The notes below the pieces were generated by a model. The model searched no databases and had not been told where the DNA came from. It saw only the letters and a list, made by a program, of their open reading frames with translations. The translations under genes and the position numbers were made by a program. Shown here piece after piece: positions 27,835 through 36,683 of a stretch of 54,756 nt of DNA; position 1 is the stretch's first letter, and every line of letters starts with the position of its first letter. This DNA is from Chloroflexota bacterium (lineage in GTDB: Bacteria > Chloroflexota > Dormibacteria > Dormibacterales > Dormibacteraceae): the NCBI GenBank assembly GCA_005880795.1, contig VBGP01000013.1, positions 1 through 54,756 on the forward strand. The letters run 5' to 3'.

Positions 27835-28929
27835 GTGCGCCTTCGCCGGCTCCAGCTCAAAAACCACCGCAACTACGCTCAGCTCGAGCTCGTGCCGGGG
27901 CCGAGCCTCAACGTCTTCATAGGCGCCAACGGGCAAGGCAAGACGAACCTTTTGGAAGCGGTCGCGATGCTTGCCCTGTCGGCATCGCCGCGAGCTCGGC
28001 GCGAGTCGGAGCTGGTCGGACCGATCGGGCCGGGATCGCGGATCGAGGCGGCGGTCGAAACCGGCGCCCTCCGGCGCGAGATAGCGATCACCCTCGCGGT
28101 CGAAGGCGAGCGCACCCGCCGCGTCATCGAAGTCGACGGTGCCCGCCGGCGGGCCGTCGACCTACCCGGCCATTTCAGGGTCGCCCTGTTCTGGCCCGAC
28201 GACCTGGGCCTGATCAAGGCTGGACCGGAGCTTCGCCGGCGCTTTCTGAACCAGATGCTCGTCCAGGTCGAGCCGGGATACGCCCGCGCGCTCGCCGGCC
28301 TTCGCCGCGTGCTCGAGCAGCGCAACAGCCTGCTCAAGCAAATCGCTGCCGGCCAGGCCGGCAATGGTGGGCAGGGCGTGCTGGACGCCTGGAACAAGGA
28401 GCTGGTCCAGGTCGGCTCGGAGATCGCAGCCGCGCGGGCCAGGGCAGTGCTCGAACTGGCGCCCGAAGCGGCCAGGTGTCACGCCGAAATCGCCTCCGGG
28501 GAAAGGCTGGAGATCCGCTACGAAGGGCCTCCGGAAAACCTGGCCGAAGCTGTGAATAACTCCCTGGCGGAAGACCTGCGGCGAGGCTCCACCAGCGTCG
28601 GCCCGCACCGAGACGACCTGGTCGTCCTGCTCGAGGGGCGCGAGGCGCGCTCGTACGGCTCCCAGGGCCAGCAGCGCACCGCCGTGGTCAGCCTGAAGCT
28701 GGCCGAGGCCGCCGTCATCCAGGCTCGGACTGGTGAGCGGCCGGTGCTCTTGCTCGACGATGTGCTTTCGGAGCTGGACGGCGAGCGTCGGGCGGCCCTC
28801 CTTGCTGAAGTCGCCGCGGGCGGCCAGGTGATCATCACAGCCGTCGAGGCCGGCCCGTTTCCGCCTGACCTGATCGCCAAAGCGATGGTCTGGACGGTCG
28901 CCGAGGGGAAGATCGAAGCCTGTGGATAA
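27835..28929 (+). CDS. recF: DNA replication and repair protein RecF
   Basis: The 364-aa SMC-like ATPase starts MRLRRLQLKNHRNY from a GTG. It has Walker A GANGQGKTNLLEAVAML, the signature region SYGSQGQQRTAVVSLKLAEA and Walker B PVLLLDDVLSELD. RecF loads RecA at gaps with RecO and RecR. Its last codons overlap both the DciA-like start and a perfect DnaA box. Confidence 0.96.
   Translation: MRLRRLQLKNHRNYAQLELVPGPSLNVFIGANGQGKTNLLEAVAMLALSASPRARRESELVGPIGPGSRIEAAVETGALRREIAITLAVEGERTRRVIEVDGARRRAVDLPGHFRVALFWPDDLGLIKAGPELRRRFLNQMLVQVEPGYARALAGLRRVLEQRNSLLKQIAAGQAGNGGQGVLDAWNKELVQVGSEIAAARARAVLELAPEAARCHAEIASGERLEIRYEGPPENLAEAVNNSLAEDLRRGSTSVGPHRDDLVVLLEGREARSYGSQGQQRTAVVSLKLAEAAVIQARTGERPVLLLDDVLSELDGERRAALLAEVAAGGQVIITAVEAGPFPPDLIAKAMVWTVAEGKIEACG
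28921..28929 (-). promoter_or_regulatory. Perfect DnaA box inside the recF-DciA overlap
   Basis: TGTGGATAA is the exact complement of TTATCCACA. It contains the recF stop codon and the GTG start of the next gene. It is the only 9-of-9 match seen in the window, and lies about 3.9 kb from the dnaA start. Confidence 0.5.
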
Positions 28930-29218
28930 GTTGGGCAATATCCTGCCGCGTGTGATGCGCCGCCAGCCCGGGGGGGCGCGCCTTCTGGGCGGCCAGGTGG
29001 CGGTGGCATTCCGGGTCCTGCTCGGCCCTGAGGTCGCCCACCTGTGCGATGAGGTCGAGCTTCGCGCGGGCACCCTTCTCGTGACCACGTCCAGCCCTGC
29101 GCTCGCCCACCAGCTGAGGCTTGACGCGGAGGCGATCCTCGCCCGGCTCAACCGGCCGGACCTGGGCCGCAAGGTCCGTACCCTGCGGGTCCGCATCGGC
29201 CGGGCGACACCCTCATGA
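28922..29218 (+). CDS. DUF721/DciA-like protein
   Basis: The 98-aa protein starts at a GTG inside the recF stop and has the DUF721 pattern (LGNILPRVM, FRVLLGPEVAHLCDEVELRAGTLLVTTSSPALAHQL). DUF721 proteins of the DciA group load or stimulate the replicative helicase in bacteria lacking DnaC or DnaI. The position between recF and a helicase gene fits the actinobacterial pattern. It overlaps the helicase gene by 4 nt. Confidence 0.8.
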   Translation: MDKLGNILPRVMRRQPGGARLLGGQVAVAFRVLLGPEVAHLCDEVELRAGTLLVTTSSPALAHQLRLDAEAILARLNRPDLGRKVRTLRVRIGRATPS

Positions 29219-31806
29219 GACTCGGTCTAGAGCAGCAGAAGGCGGCCGCGCTCGGCGGGGGGCCCGTCCGGGTGGTGGCGGGCGCGGGCACCGGCAAGAC
29301 AGCGGTCATCGCGGAGCGTTTCCGCCGCCTGGTCGCCCGGGGAGTCTCGCCAGACGCGATCCTCGTCATGACCTTCACCGAACGCGCGGCGAGGGAGATG
29401 CGCGAACGCATCGAAGCCCTGATCGATTCGCCTGCGCAGGCGGTCGGCACCTTTCACTCGATCGCGCTGAGCTGGCTGCGGGAGGACGGCGGAGCGATCG
29501 GCGTACCGTCCGGATTTCGCATCGTGAGCGGCGCCGACCGCTGGATCCTGGCCCGCGAGCTGATGTGGAAGATAGGCGATTCGGCCCTGACCGGCGACGA
29601 GCGGCCGGACGACCTGGTCGCGCCGGTCCTGCAGATGTTCGAGCGCATGAAGCAGGAGCTCGTCAGGATCGAGCGGCTGGCTGCCTGGGCCGCCTCGAGT
29701 GAGGACCCCGAGCGAGCGGCCCTGATGCGCGCATGCGTCAGGCTGTTCCGCGCCTACGAGAAGGAGTGCCGGAAGCAGCGCCTGCTGGATTTCGACGACC
29801 TTCTCCTGTTGGCGGTCAGGCTCTTCGAAAAGAATCCCGCGGTGCTGCGCCGCTACGCGAGCCGCTATCCCCACGTGCTGGTCGACGAGTACCAGGACCT
29901 GAACCTGACACAGGAGCGGCTCATCGAGCTGGTAGCCGGTGGCGCGGATCCCTTCGTGGTCGGTGACGACGACCAGTCCATCTACCGGTTCCGAGGTGCG
30001 TCCCGCGCGAGTCTCGAGCGATTCGTGGGCAGCTTTCCGTCGGCTCTTACGATCACTCTCGGCCGGAACCGGAGAAGCTCGCGACGCATCGTGTCCGCGG
30101 CGGCCGCGCTGATCGACCACAACCCGGACCGGCTGACCAAACAGCTGCGCGCTCCTCAAAGCGGACCGGCCGTGCAGATCTGGGAGTGCGCCGACGCGAT
30201 CTCCGAAGCGTCGTCGATCGCGCGCGAGGCGGATAGCCTCGTGCACTCAGGGACTCCGCTCTCCTCGATCGCTGTCTTGTGTCGAACCAATGCGATTGCA
30301 CGGCCGATCGCGGCAGCACTGGCGGCGCACGGCCTTCCACATGTCGTGATCGGCGGCCACGGTTTCCACGACCAGCCGGAGATCAAGGACCTGATCGCAA
30401 TGCTGCGCGTGATTCGAGATCCCGGCGACCTGGTTGCCCTCGCTCGACCCGCGGCTGCCGCGCTGCAGCCCCTGCTCGAGCGTTTTGCCGTGGCGGCAAA
30501 GCAGCTCGATGTGCGCGATCTGTTTTTCGAGCTGATGGAACAGTCGGGTTACGCCGGAGAGCTGCCGGGCGCGACAGCCAACGTGAGTCGGTTTGCGGAA
30601 AACATCGGCGAGTTCTGCGAAACGTCCACAGACCACTCGCTGGATGCCTTCATGCGGCGACTCGAGCTCGTCTTGCTGTCGGGCGAAGACGAAGCGCCGG
30701 CGCCGGTTGAGGCCAGCGATGCGATCCAGGTCATGACGATCCATCAGTCCAAAGGGCTCGAGTTCGACGCGGTGTTCGTTCCGGCGCTGGTCGAAGGGCG
30801 CCTGCCCCAGTCTTCGCGCTCGCCGAGGTTCGAGCTGCCGCCGGCCGTGCTCGAGCCGCTGGTCCGCGGCCGTGAGGACGTGATAGCCGAAGAGCGGCGG
30901 CTTCTCTACGTGGCGATGACCCGCGCTCGCCGGCGTCTCTATCTCACCCGCGCCACGCATTACGAAGGAGGCCGTCGTTGGAGGGAGAGCCGCTTCCTCA
31001 ACGAGGTTCGCGAAGCCGGCCCGCGCGTCGTGGTCGAGACTCAGGTCGCGGCGGCCGCATCGCCACCCGCGCCGGCCGCCGTCAACGGTCACAGCGGCGA
31101 CGTCCACCTTTCGTACAGCGCGATCAGCGCGTATCAGGATTGCCCGCGCCAGTACTGGTATCGCCACGTCGAGCGGCTGCCGGTTGTGCAGAGCGCGGAG
31201 GCGGTACACGGCGTCATCCTGCATGAGGTGCTGCGGCGGGCAGGCGAGCTCCGAAAGCAAGGCGAGTCGATCAGCGCGCCGCGCCTCAAGTCGATCCATG
31301 AGGACGTCTGGACGGAAACCTCATTTCCAGACCCGCGGCGAGCGCCTGCCTTCAAACGCAACGGAGCCGCTGAGCTGGAGGCATATCGCGTTCGGGGCGG
31401 TTTCGATCCCGTTCCGGTCTATCTGGAGCAGCCATTTGACGTCGCGGTCGACGGATGGAACCTCCGCGGCATCATCGACCGCATCGATCGGACGGGCGAG
31501 GGCTGGCGGATCATCGACTACAAAAGCGGCCGGCCCGTGACACGCCGGCGGCGGGACCTGCAGGTGGCGCTTTACGCCCTCGGCGCGACCGGCGCGCTGA
31601 AGATCGAGCCTCTGGAGCTCGAGGTCGTGTACCTGGCGTCTGGCGAATCGGTCCGGGTCGAAGGCGTCAGCGCGATCGTCCGCGACGCCGAAGTCGAGGG
31701 CAGCCGGGTGGCCGATGGCGTCAGGGCCGGGCGATTCGAGTCGCGACCCGAGCGGCGCCGCTGCCGTCTGTGTCCTTACCGGCTCGCGTGCACCGACGCC
31801 CTGTAG
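29215..31806 (+). CDS. UvrD/AdnB-like helicase fused to a PD-(D/E)XK nuclease with Fe-S cysteines
   Basis: The 863-aa protein has a superfamily 1A helicase core: Walker A GAGTGKTAVIAERF, VDEYQDLN, DDDQSIYRFRGA, ITLGRNRRSS, QSKGLEFDAVFVPA and VAMTRARRRLYL. A C-terminal RecB-like nuclease (about 625-863) has IIDYKSGRP, a leading Cys in QDCPRQYWYRH and a final C-x2-C-x5-C cluster (CRLCPYRLAC), the layout of an Fe-S-stapled nuclease. It is probably a double-strand-break resection enzyme like AdnAB/AddAB on one chain. It overlaps the DciA-like gene by 4 nt and the convergent glycosyltransferase by 31 nt. Confidence 0.9.
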   Translation: MRLGLEQQKAAALGGGPVRVVAGAGTGKTAVIAERFRRLVARGVSPDAILVMTFTERAAREMRERIEALIDSPAQAVGTFHSIALSWLREDGGAIGVPSGFRIVSGADRWILARELMWKIGDSALTGDERPDDLVAPVLQMFERMKQELVRIERLAAWAASSEDPERAALMRACVRLFRAYEKECRKQRLLDFDDLLLLAVRLFEKNPAVLRRYASRYPHVLVDEYQDLNLTQERLIELVAGGADPFVVGDDDQSIYRFRGASRASLERFVGSFPSALTITLGRNRRSSRRIVSAAAALIDHNPDRLTKQLRAPQSGPAVQIWECADAISEASSIAREADSLVHSGTPLSSIAVLCRTNAIARPIAAALAAHGLPHVVIGGHGFHDQPEIKDLIAMLRVIRDPGDLVALARPAAAALQPLLERFAVAAKQLDVRDLFFELMEQSGYAGELPGATANVSRFAENIGEFCETSTDHSLDAFMRRLELVLLSGEDEAPAPVEASDAIQVMTIHQSKGLEFDAVFVPALVEGRLPQSSRSPRFELPPAVLEPLVRGREDVIAEERRLLYVAMTRARRRLYLTRATHYEGGRRWRESRFLNEVREAGPRVVVETQVAAAASPPAPAAVNGHSGDVHLSYSAISAYQDCPRQYWYRHVERLPVVQSAEAVHGVILHEVLRRAGELRKQGESISAPRLKSIHEDVWTETSFPDPRRAPAFKRNGAAELEAYRVRGGFDPVPVYLEQPFDVAVDGWNLRGIIDRIDRTGEGWRIIDYKSGRPVTRRRRDLQVALYALGATGALKIEPLELEVVYLASGESVRVEGVSAIVRDAEVEGSRVADGVRAGRFESRPERRRCRLCPYRLACTDAL

Positions 31807-32999
31807 CGCGCGGCGAGCAGCAGGCACTCGCGTGCAATGTCTGACGAAGCGTAGGGATGCGCCATGTCTTCAGCTTTGGCCGACATCTCTCGCCACGTCG
31901 GCCCGCCCTCGGCCATAACCCGCACCTCGTCGAGCAGGTCCGACTCCTTCGGCGCGAAGGCGCCGATGCGGGACTCGACGACGAAGTCGACGTTGGGCGA
32001 TTCCTGTCCCGGCAAGAATCCCGTGATCACCAGCGGCAGCCCGGTGGCCAGGGCTTCCGCGATGGCGCCGGGGCCGGCCTTGGTAACGACGAGGTCGCAC
32101 GCCCGCATCAGCTCGGGCATGTAATCCACAAAGCCCAGCACAAGCATGGGGGTGGAGGCTTCGAGCTCGGAGAGCCGACGCCGCAGCTTCTCGTTGCGCC
32201 CGCACACAACCACCAGCTGCCACGGATGCGCTTCCTGCGCAAGGTTGCGGACCTGCGTCGCGAGGTGGCCGACGCCCGCTGCGCCGCCTATCACGAGCAC
32301 GGTGAATCGGTGCTCGTCGAGGCCGAACCGCCTGCGCAGGGCCTGCTTCTCCCCTGGCGCCGGGGGCCGGAACCGGAGATCGACGGGCAGGCCGAGCAAT
32401 TTCACGCGGTCGGCGGGCACACGCCGGCGCAGCGCAACCTTTCGCGCACCCTCGGTCGGCGCGACGACCAGGTCGGCCTGGCTGAAGGTCCATCCCCGGT
32501 GGAAGTCGACGAGGTCGGTGATCACCGTCATCAGTGCGCGGGGCCGGCTACTTTTCCGGATCGCCTGATGCGCGATGTGGTTCAAAAGCGGGTGGACCGA
32601 GAGCACCACGTCCGGGTCGTGCTGCCTGAGGAGCTGGAGCACGACCCTGCGCACGCCCGGTCCGAACACCGCGCGGATGGCGGCGAACGTGGGTTGGGTG
32701 TTGCTCGAGTGATAGACCGCGCCCCAGGCCGCCCGCGACCGCTGGATGACCGGCGAGTAGAGGGACGCGAGCCGCCGCACGATGGTGGGCCCCTGCCCGA
32801 TAAGCGGATCGGCGACTGTGACGATGCAGGTTGGGTCGAGCAGCTTCAGCGCGTCGGTCAGGGCGCGAGCCGCGGCGCGATGCCCACCACCCGTGTCGCT
32901 GAAAAGAATGAGCACGCGCGGCGCGCCGCCGGCTGGGGTTGGATAGAGGGAGAAGGCTTGGGTTACTTGCGTCGCGCCGCGCCGCGGCGCGCGATCCAT
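31776..32999 (-). CDS. GT28/MGDG synthase-like glycosyltransferase
   Basis: The 407-aa protein has an N-terminal VLILFSDTGGGHRAAARAL motif typical of MurG/monogalactosyldiacylglycerol synthase-type enzymes and a C-terminal donor site (LVVTKAGPGAIAEALATGLPLVITGFLPGQE). It likely transfers a sugar to diacylglycerol or another lipid. The ATG at 32999 overlaps the cytochrome gene by 37 nt; GTG at the start of VLILFSD is a shorter alternative. It is convergent with the helicase-nuclease. Confidence 0.85.
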   Translation of the reverse strand: MDRAPRRGATQVTQAFSLYPTPAGGAPRVLILFSDTGGGHRAAARALTDALKLLDPTCIVTVADPLIGQGPTIVRRLASLYSPVIQRSRAAWGAVYHSSNTQPTFAAIRAVFGPGVRRVVLQLLRQHDPDVVLSVHPLLNHIAHQAIRKSSRPRALMTVITDLVDFHRGWTFSQADLVVAPTEGARKVALRRRVPADRVKLLGLPVDLRFRPPAPGEKQALRRRFGLDEHRFTVLVIGGAAGVGHLATQVRNLAQEAHPWQLVVVCGRNEKLRRRLSELEASTPMLVLGFVDYMPELMRACDLVVTKAGPGAIAEALATGLPLVITGFLPGQESPNVDFVVESRIGAFAPKESDLLDEVRVMAEGGPTWREMSAKAEDMAHPYASSDIARECLLLAARYRASVHASR

Positions 33000-33535
33000 C
33001 GCATGTTGTACGTGGCCAGGAGGTACGTGATGAAGCCCATCGCGATGATCGCGATGCTCACCCAGAGGATGGTGCGCTTGGCCAGCTCACCCGGTGACAG
33101 CGCGCCTCCGCCCGGAGTGCGGTTCTGCTCGATTATGTAGGCGGCCAGGTCCTTGACGTCCTGGTCGGTGAGCTTGTTGTTGCCACCCTTGGCGGGCATC
33201 GGAGTCTGCTTCGGGTCGCCGGCCTGCGGCTGCCGGCCGTTGGCGATGATCTCGATCAGGAAGTTGGGGTCCAACGGGTTGGATACGCCGGGCAGCTTCT
33301 CGATCGGGTTCAGCACCGCGCCGATTCCGCCTTCGAGGCTTGCGCCGTGGCAGGTGGCGCAGTTCTGGGCGTAAAGGGTCGCCCCCTTCGTGGGATCTCC
33401 GGGCAGCGCGGTCGCCCCGCTCGCCGTCGAGCCACCCGAGGGCGACGGTGAGGTGTCCGCAAGGGTGGAGATGCCCGTCAGGATGAAGAAAGCCGGTATT
33501 CCCAGCGCCAGGAGGAGCCCTCTGGTGACTCGCAT
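32963..33535 (-). CDS. Membrane-anchored c-type cytochrome
   Basis: The 190-aa protein has a signal peptide or anchor (about 4-25), a small Ser/Gly-rich linker, and one haem-binding CATCH motif (C59-C62-H63). A likely axial Met lies in TPMPAKGG, and a C-terminal membrane helix (about 155-178) is followed by a basic tail. It is probably an exported electron carrier held at the membrane by its C-terminus. TATGAT at 33545-33550 lies 9 nt before the ATG. No oxidase or bc1 gene is nearby, so its partner is unknown. Confidence 0.85.
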   Translation of the reverse strand: MRVTRGLLLALGIPAFFILTGISTLADTSPSPSGGSTASGATALPGDPTKGATLYAQNCATCHGASLEGGIGAVLNPIEKLPGVSNPLDPNFLIEIIANGRQPQAGDPKQTPMPAKGGNNKLTDQDVKDLAAYIIEQNRTPGGGALSPGELAKRTILWVSIAIIAMGFITYLLATYNMRWIARRGAARRK

Positions 33536-33679
33536 CTAGGCCAAATCATATCCAGCCGGTTTATCCATCGAGAGCCTGGTTCGGGCGGGAATACGGCCGA
33601 AGCTCGTACGTTTTAGCTCTTATGGGTTCCTGTTCGCCGGTCTCCCGTTCCAGTTTCTGCTGCGTCTCGAGACGCTGGC

Positions 33680-34984
33680 TTGACGCGAGATCGGCGTACC
33701 GTGGCTGAAGCGGACCTCCTGAGCTCCCACCGCACCGCACGGCGGGTCGCGGTCATCTCCATGCACACCTCGCCCACCGCGTCGCTGGGCCAGAACGCCA
33801 ACGGCGGCCTCAACGTGTACGTACGCGAGATTTGCGCCGCGTTCAGCGACCGCGGCATCGCGAGCGACGTCTTCACCCGCAGGGGCTCCACAGACCCCGC
33901 CATGGAATCCCTAGCCCAGAACTCGTGCGTGATCTACCTCCCGGCCGGCCGGGGACTCGACAAGTACAGCCTCTACGACCAGGTGCCGGCTTTTGCGAAC
34001 CAGGTCCTCGAGTTCGGTGAGCGAGAGGGCCTTGCATACGACATGGTCTTCTCGCATTACTGGCTTTCGGGCGAGGTCGCATGTCTCCTGCGGCCGCAAA
34101 TGTCGGCAGGCTGGGCACACATCGCGCACACCCTCGGGTTGGTCAAGAACCGGACCCTCGCGGCCGGCGCTCATGCAGAGCCCGCGCTCCGAATTCGCGT
34201 CGAAGGGGAGATCTCCCGCCAGGCTGATCTCTTGATCGCATCAACAGGCGAGGAGGCCTCGGATCTCGTGCATGGCTACGGAGCCGATCCCGAACGCGTC
34301 GTCGTGGTCCCGCCTGGCGTCGACCTCTCCGTGTTCCAGCCGATCGACCGGGATGAGGCTCGGCGCAAGATCGGATACGGCCCGGGCCGGCTATTGCTTT
34401 TCGTCGGCCGCCTCGAGCGATTGAAGGGGGTCGAGGTCGCGATCCTGGCGCTTGCCCTGCTGCGCGACCGCGCCCATGACGACGTTCGACTGCTGATCCT
34501 CGGTGAAGACAGCAAGGACGGTGACGAGAGTGAGATGGAACGGCTCAAGGCAATCGCCACCGCGGCCGGCGTGCGGGACCGCGTCGATTTCCTCGGTTCG
34601 GTCGCGCACCACGAGCTGCCGTACTTCTATTCGGCCGCTGATGTTTGCGTGATGCCCTCTTACAGCGAATCGTTTGGACTCGTCGGTCTGGAAGCCCAGG
34701 CGTGCGGACGCCCGGTGGTCGGGTCAGGGGTGACGGGCTTGCGCTCAGTCGTGCGTGACGACGTCAGCGGTTACCTCATCGACTCCCATGACCCCGCAAC
34801 ATACGCGGAGCGGATCGGTCGCCTGCTCGACAATCCGGAGCTGGCCCAACAGATGGGCCGCCGGGGACGCCTACTGGCTCAGCGGTTCTCGTGGACGCGA
34901 ACCGCCGACCGTCTGGAAGAACTGTTCGTCGGTGTCGTGGAGCGTGCTCAGGTTCGCGTCCAGGCCGGCGCCCGGCACGAGTAA
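33680..34984 (+). CDS. GT4 glycosyltransferase, MshA/sucrose-phosphate synthase-like
   Basis: The 434-aa protein has the MshA-like N-terminus RRVAVISMHTSP...GGLNVYVREI, then VVPPGVDLSVFQP, FVGRLERLKGVEVAI and the donor motif SYSESFGLVGLEAQACGRPVV. MshA catalyses the first step of mycothiol synthesis (UDP-GlcNAc to inositol-3-phosphate), but sucrose-phosphate synthase-like and other GT4 enzymes share these motifs, so substrate is uncertain. The start is TTG 33680 or GTG 33701. Its end overlaps the convergent lipoprotein gene by 37 nt. Confidence 0.85.
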   Translation: MTRDRRTVAEADLLSSHRTARRVAVISMHTSPTASLGQNANGGLNVYVREICAAFSDRGIASDVFTRRGSTDPAMESLAQNSCVIYLPAGRGLDKYSLYDQVPAFANQVLEFGEREGLAYDMVFSHYWLSGEVACLLRPQMSAGWAHIAHTLGLVKNRTLAAGAHAEPALRIRVEGEISRQADLLIASTGEEASDLVHGYGADPERVVVVPPGVDLSVFQPIDRDEARRKIGYGPGRLLLFVGRLERLKGVEVAILALALLRDRAHDDVRLLILGEDSKDGDESEMERLKAIATAAGVRDRVDFLGSVAHHELPYFYSAADVCVMPSYSESFGLVGLEAQACGRPVVGSGVTGLRSVVRDDVSGYLIDSHDPATYAERIGRLLDNPELAQQMGRRGRLLAQRFSWTRTADRLEELFVGVVERAQVRVQAGARHE

Positions 34985-36588
34985 GGAAAGGCCTGCGGGT
35001 CTTCTCGCGTCAGCGCCGTAGGCCTGGTGCCGTCGGCGTTCATCAGCCAGACCTGGTCGCGACTCAAGAAAGCGATCTGGTGACCGTCGGGCGATGAGAC
35101 CGGCGAGGTCACGTCGAGTGGTTCTGACGGCAGCCCCAACGATAGGCTGAGCGCGGTAGGCGGCGCCACGACGTTGACCACAAACGCCTTGTGCAGCGCT
35201 CCGGTCGGGGTCGCCACCGTCGCGGAGAAAACCAGATGCGTCGAGTCCGCAAGCCAGGCCGGCCGGCCGATGTCTCCTGTCGTGAGCGTCGCCGTCGTCG
35301 AGGGCCCCGTCAGGTTGCGCACACGGAGGCTGGCTCCCTTTGGGTCCTGACGCAGGTACGCGATGCGCTTTCCCGCGGGATCCCATGCCACTCCGCTCAC
35401 TGGGGCGGTGTCGATGGCGAGCTGGTAGCGGGCGTGGAGGCCGACGTCGTAACCCCAGACCTCATCGACGTTGGAGGTTGCGTGAATGAACGCGACACGC
35501 AATCCATCAGGCGCCACCGAAGCCTCAGCGACGTCCGTCGCGATGATGTCGTCGACTCCGTCCAGGGTCTGGCGGTGCAGGACTCCGAGGCTGTCGAGGT
35601 AGACGTAGCCCATGCCGGTCGCGAGGCTGCCTGCCCAGGTCGCCGTGAAGCTCAGCCCCGTGGTGGTGCCGCCCGGCGTGAAGTGCCACCACCCGCCGTT
35701 CTGATCCTCGATCAGGAGCGAGTCGCCGCCCGGCGACCAGTTGAACGTTCGCACGTCGCCCAGGTCGAACACCTGGCGCGGAAACCCCTCCTCATTCACG
35801 ATCCACAAGCCGCCGGACGAGCCGTCGATGCCGTCGGTGGCGAATGCGATCCAGTGATGCAGCGGCTGCAGAGGGCCGGTGGTGAACGTGAGAGTCGCGT
35901 CGTGGCCCAACTGGTTGCCGTCCACGTCGATGGCGGCGGTGTTGACGAGGACCTGGTAGTTGGTGTGCGGCGCAAGGAGCTGCGACGGGGCGATGATTGC
36001 GCGCTTTGCATCGGTCGGATCGAGACGTACATCGAATGGGACGGTGGGACTGATCGAGAGCGCGCTCTTCAGCGTGGTGGCGTCCATCGCGCGCGTGAAG
36101 TCGACCTTCAGATAAGCCGACGTATCGACGCCGCCGTCGCCGCTGGCCGGCGACGAGCCGGCGAGGTTGGGAGGAGCTTCAGTGGTGAAGCCCCAGTGGT
36201 GACGGAGCGTATAGGTATTGCCGGCGAGGTCGCGATAGCCCGACTCGAGAATGACCTGGTATGTCGTCAAGGTGTGCAGCGTCGGATGGTGGTAGACGAG
36301 CTGGTGTCCGTTGACCCACTCGATGGACCCGCCGTTGGCCGGTGAGAGATGGAGGCGGGATTCCACCGATGCCCGGTCCACGTCGTGGTCGAAGGTGATG
36401 CGCACGGGTGCGGCCGTCGAAACGTCGATGGTGTTCCGCTGCGGCGAGTAGTCGACGATCTGGGGTGGGTCGCCGCCGCACGCGGAAAGGCCGAGGGCGG
36501 CGACCACGGCGCCCGCCGTCAGAATCGCGCACTGCTTCGCGGGTCCTCCCCGTTTGAAATGCGCCCTGCGCGCGCCCGGCGCTCCCAT
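34948..36588 (-). CDS. Lipoprotein with Ig-like repeats and a beta-propeller
   Basis: From the ATG at 36588 (GGGGGAGGG 5 nt upstream) the 546-aa protein has a basic N-region, a hydrophobic h-region and a lipobox ALGLSACGG with C37. Two Big_5-type Ig-like domains follow (SPQRNTIDVSTAAPVRITFD; SPASGDGGVDTSAYLKVDFT), each ending in TFTT-like strands. The rest (about 235-546) is a TolB/WD40-like propeller (FNWSPGGDSLLIED, VAWDPAGKRIAYLR). It is probably a surface lipoprotein with a binding or scaffolding role. A longer reading from 36657 is less likely. Confidence 0.82.
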   Translation of the reverse strand: MGAPGARRAHFKRGGPAKQCAILTAGAVVAALGLSACGGDPPQIVDYSPQRNTIDVSTAAPVRITFDHDVDRASVESRLHLSPANGGSIEWVNGHQLVYHHPTLHTLTTYQVILESGYRDLAGNTYTLRHHWGFTTEAPPNLAGSSPASGDGGVDTSAYLKVDFTRAMDATTLKSALSISPTVPFDVRLDPTDAKRAIIAPSQLLAPHTNYQVLVNTAAIDVDGNQLGHDATLTFTTGPLQPLHHWIAFATDGIDGSSGGLWIVNEEGFPRQVFDLGDVRTFNWSPGGDSLLIEDQNGGWWHFTPGGTTTGLSFTATWAGSLATGMGYVYLDSLGVLHRQTLDGVDDIIATDVAEASVAPDGLRVAFIHATSNVDEVWGYDVGLHARYQLAIDTAPVSGVAWDPAGKRIAYLRQDPKGASLRVRNLTGPSTTATLTTGDIGRPAWLADSTHLVFSATVATPTGALHKAFVVNVVAPPTALSLSLGLPSEPLDVTSPVSSPDGHQIAFLSRDQVWLMNADGTRPTALTREDPQAFPYSCRAPAWTRT

Positions 36589-36683
36589 CGGCACCCTCCC
36601 CCGAGCCAAACCAACCTGGCGCGAGACTAGGCGAGAGAAGAACGAATTCCAACCCACCCTGTTAACGGTTTTACACGAACCGC

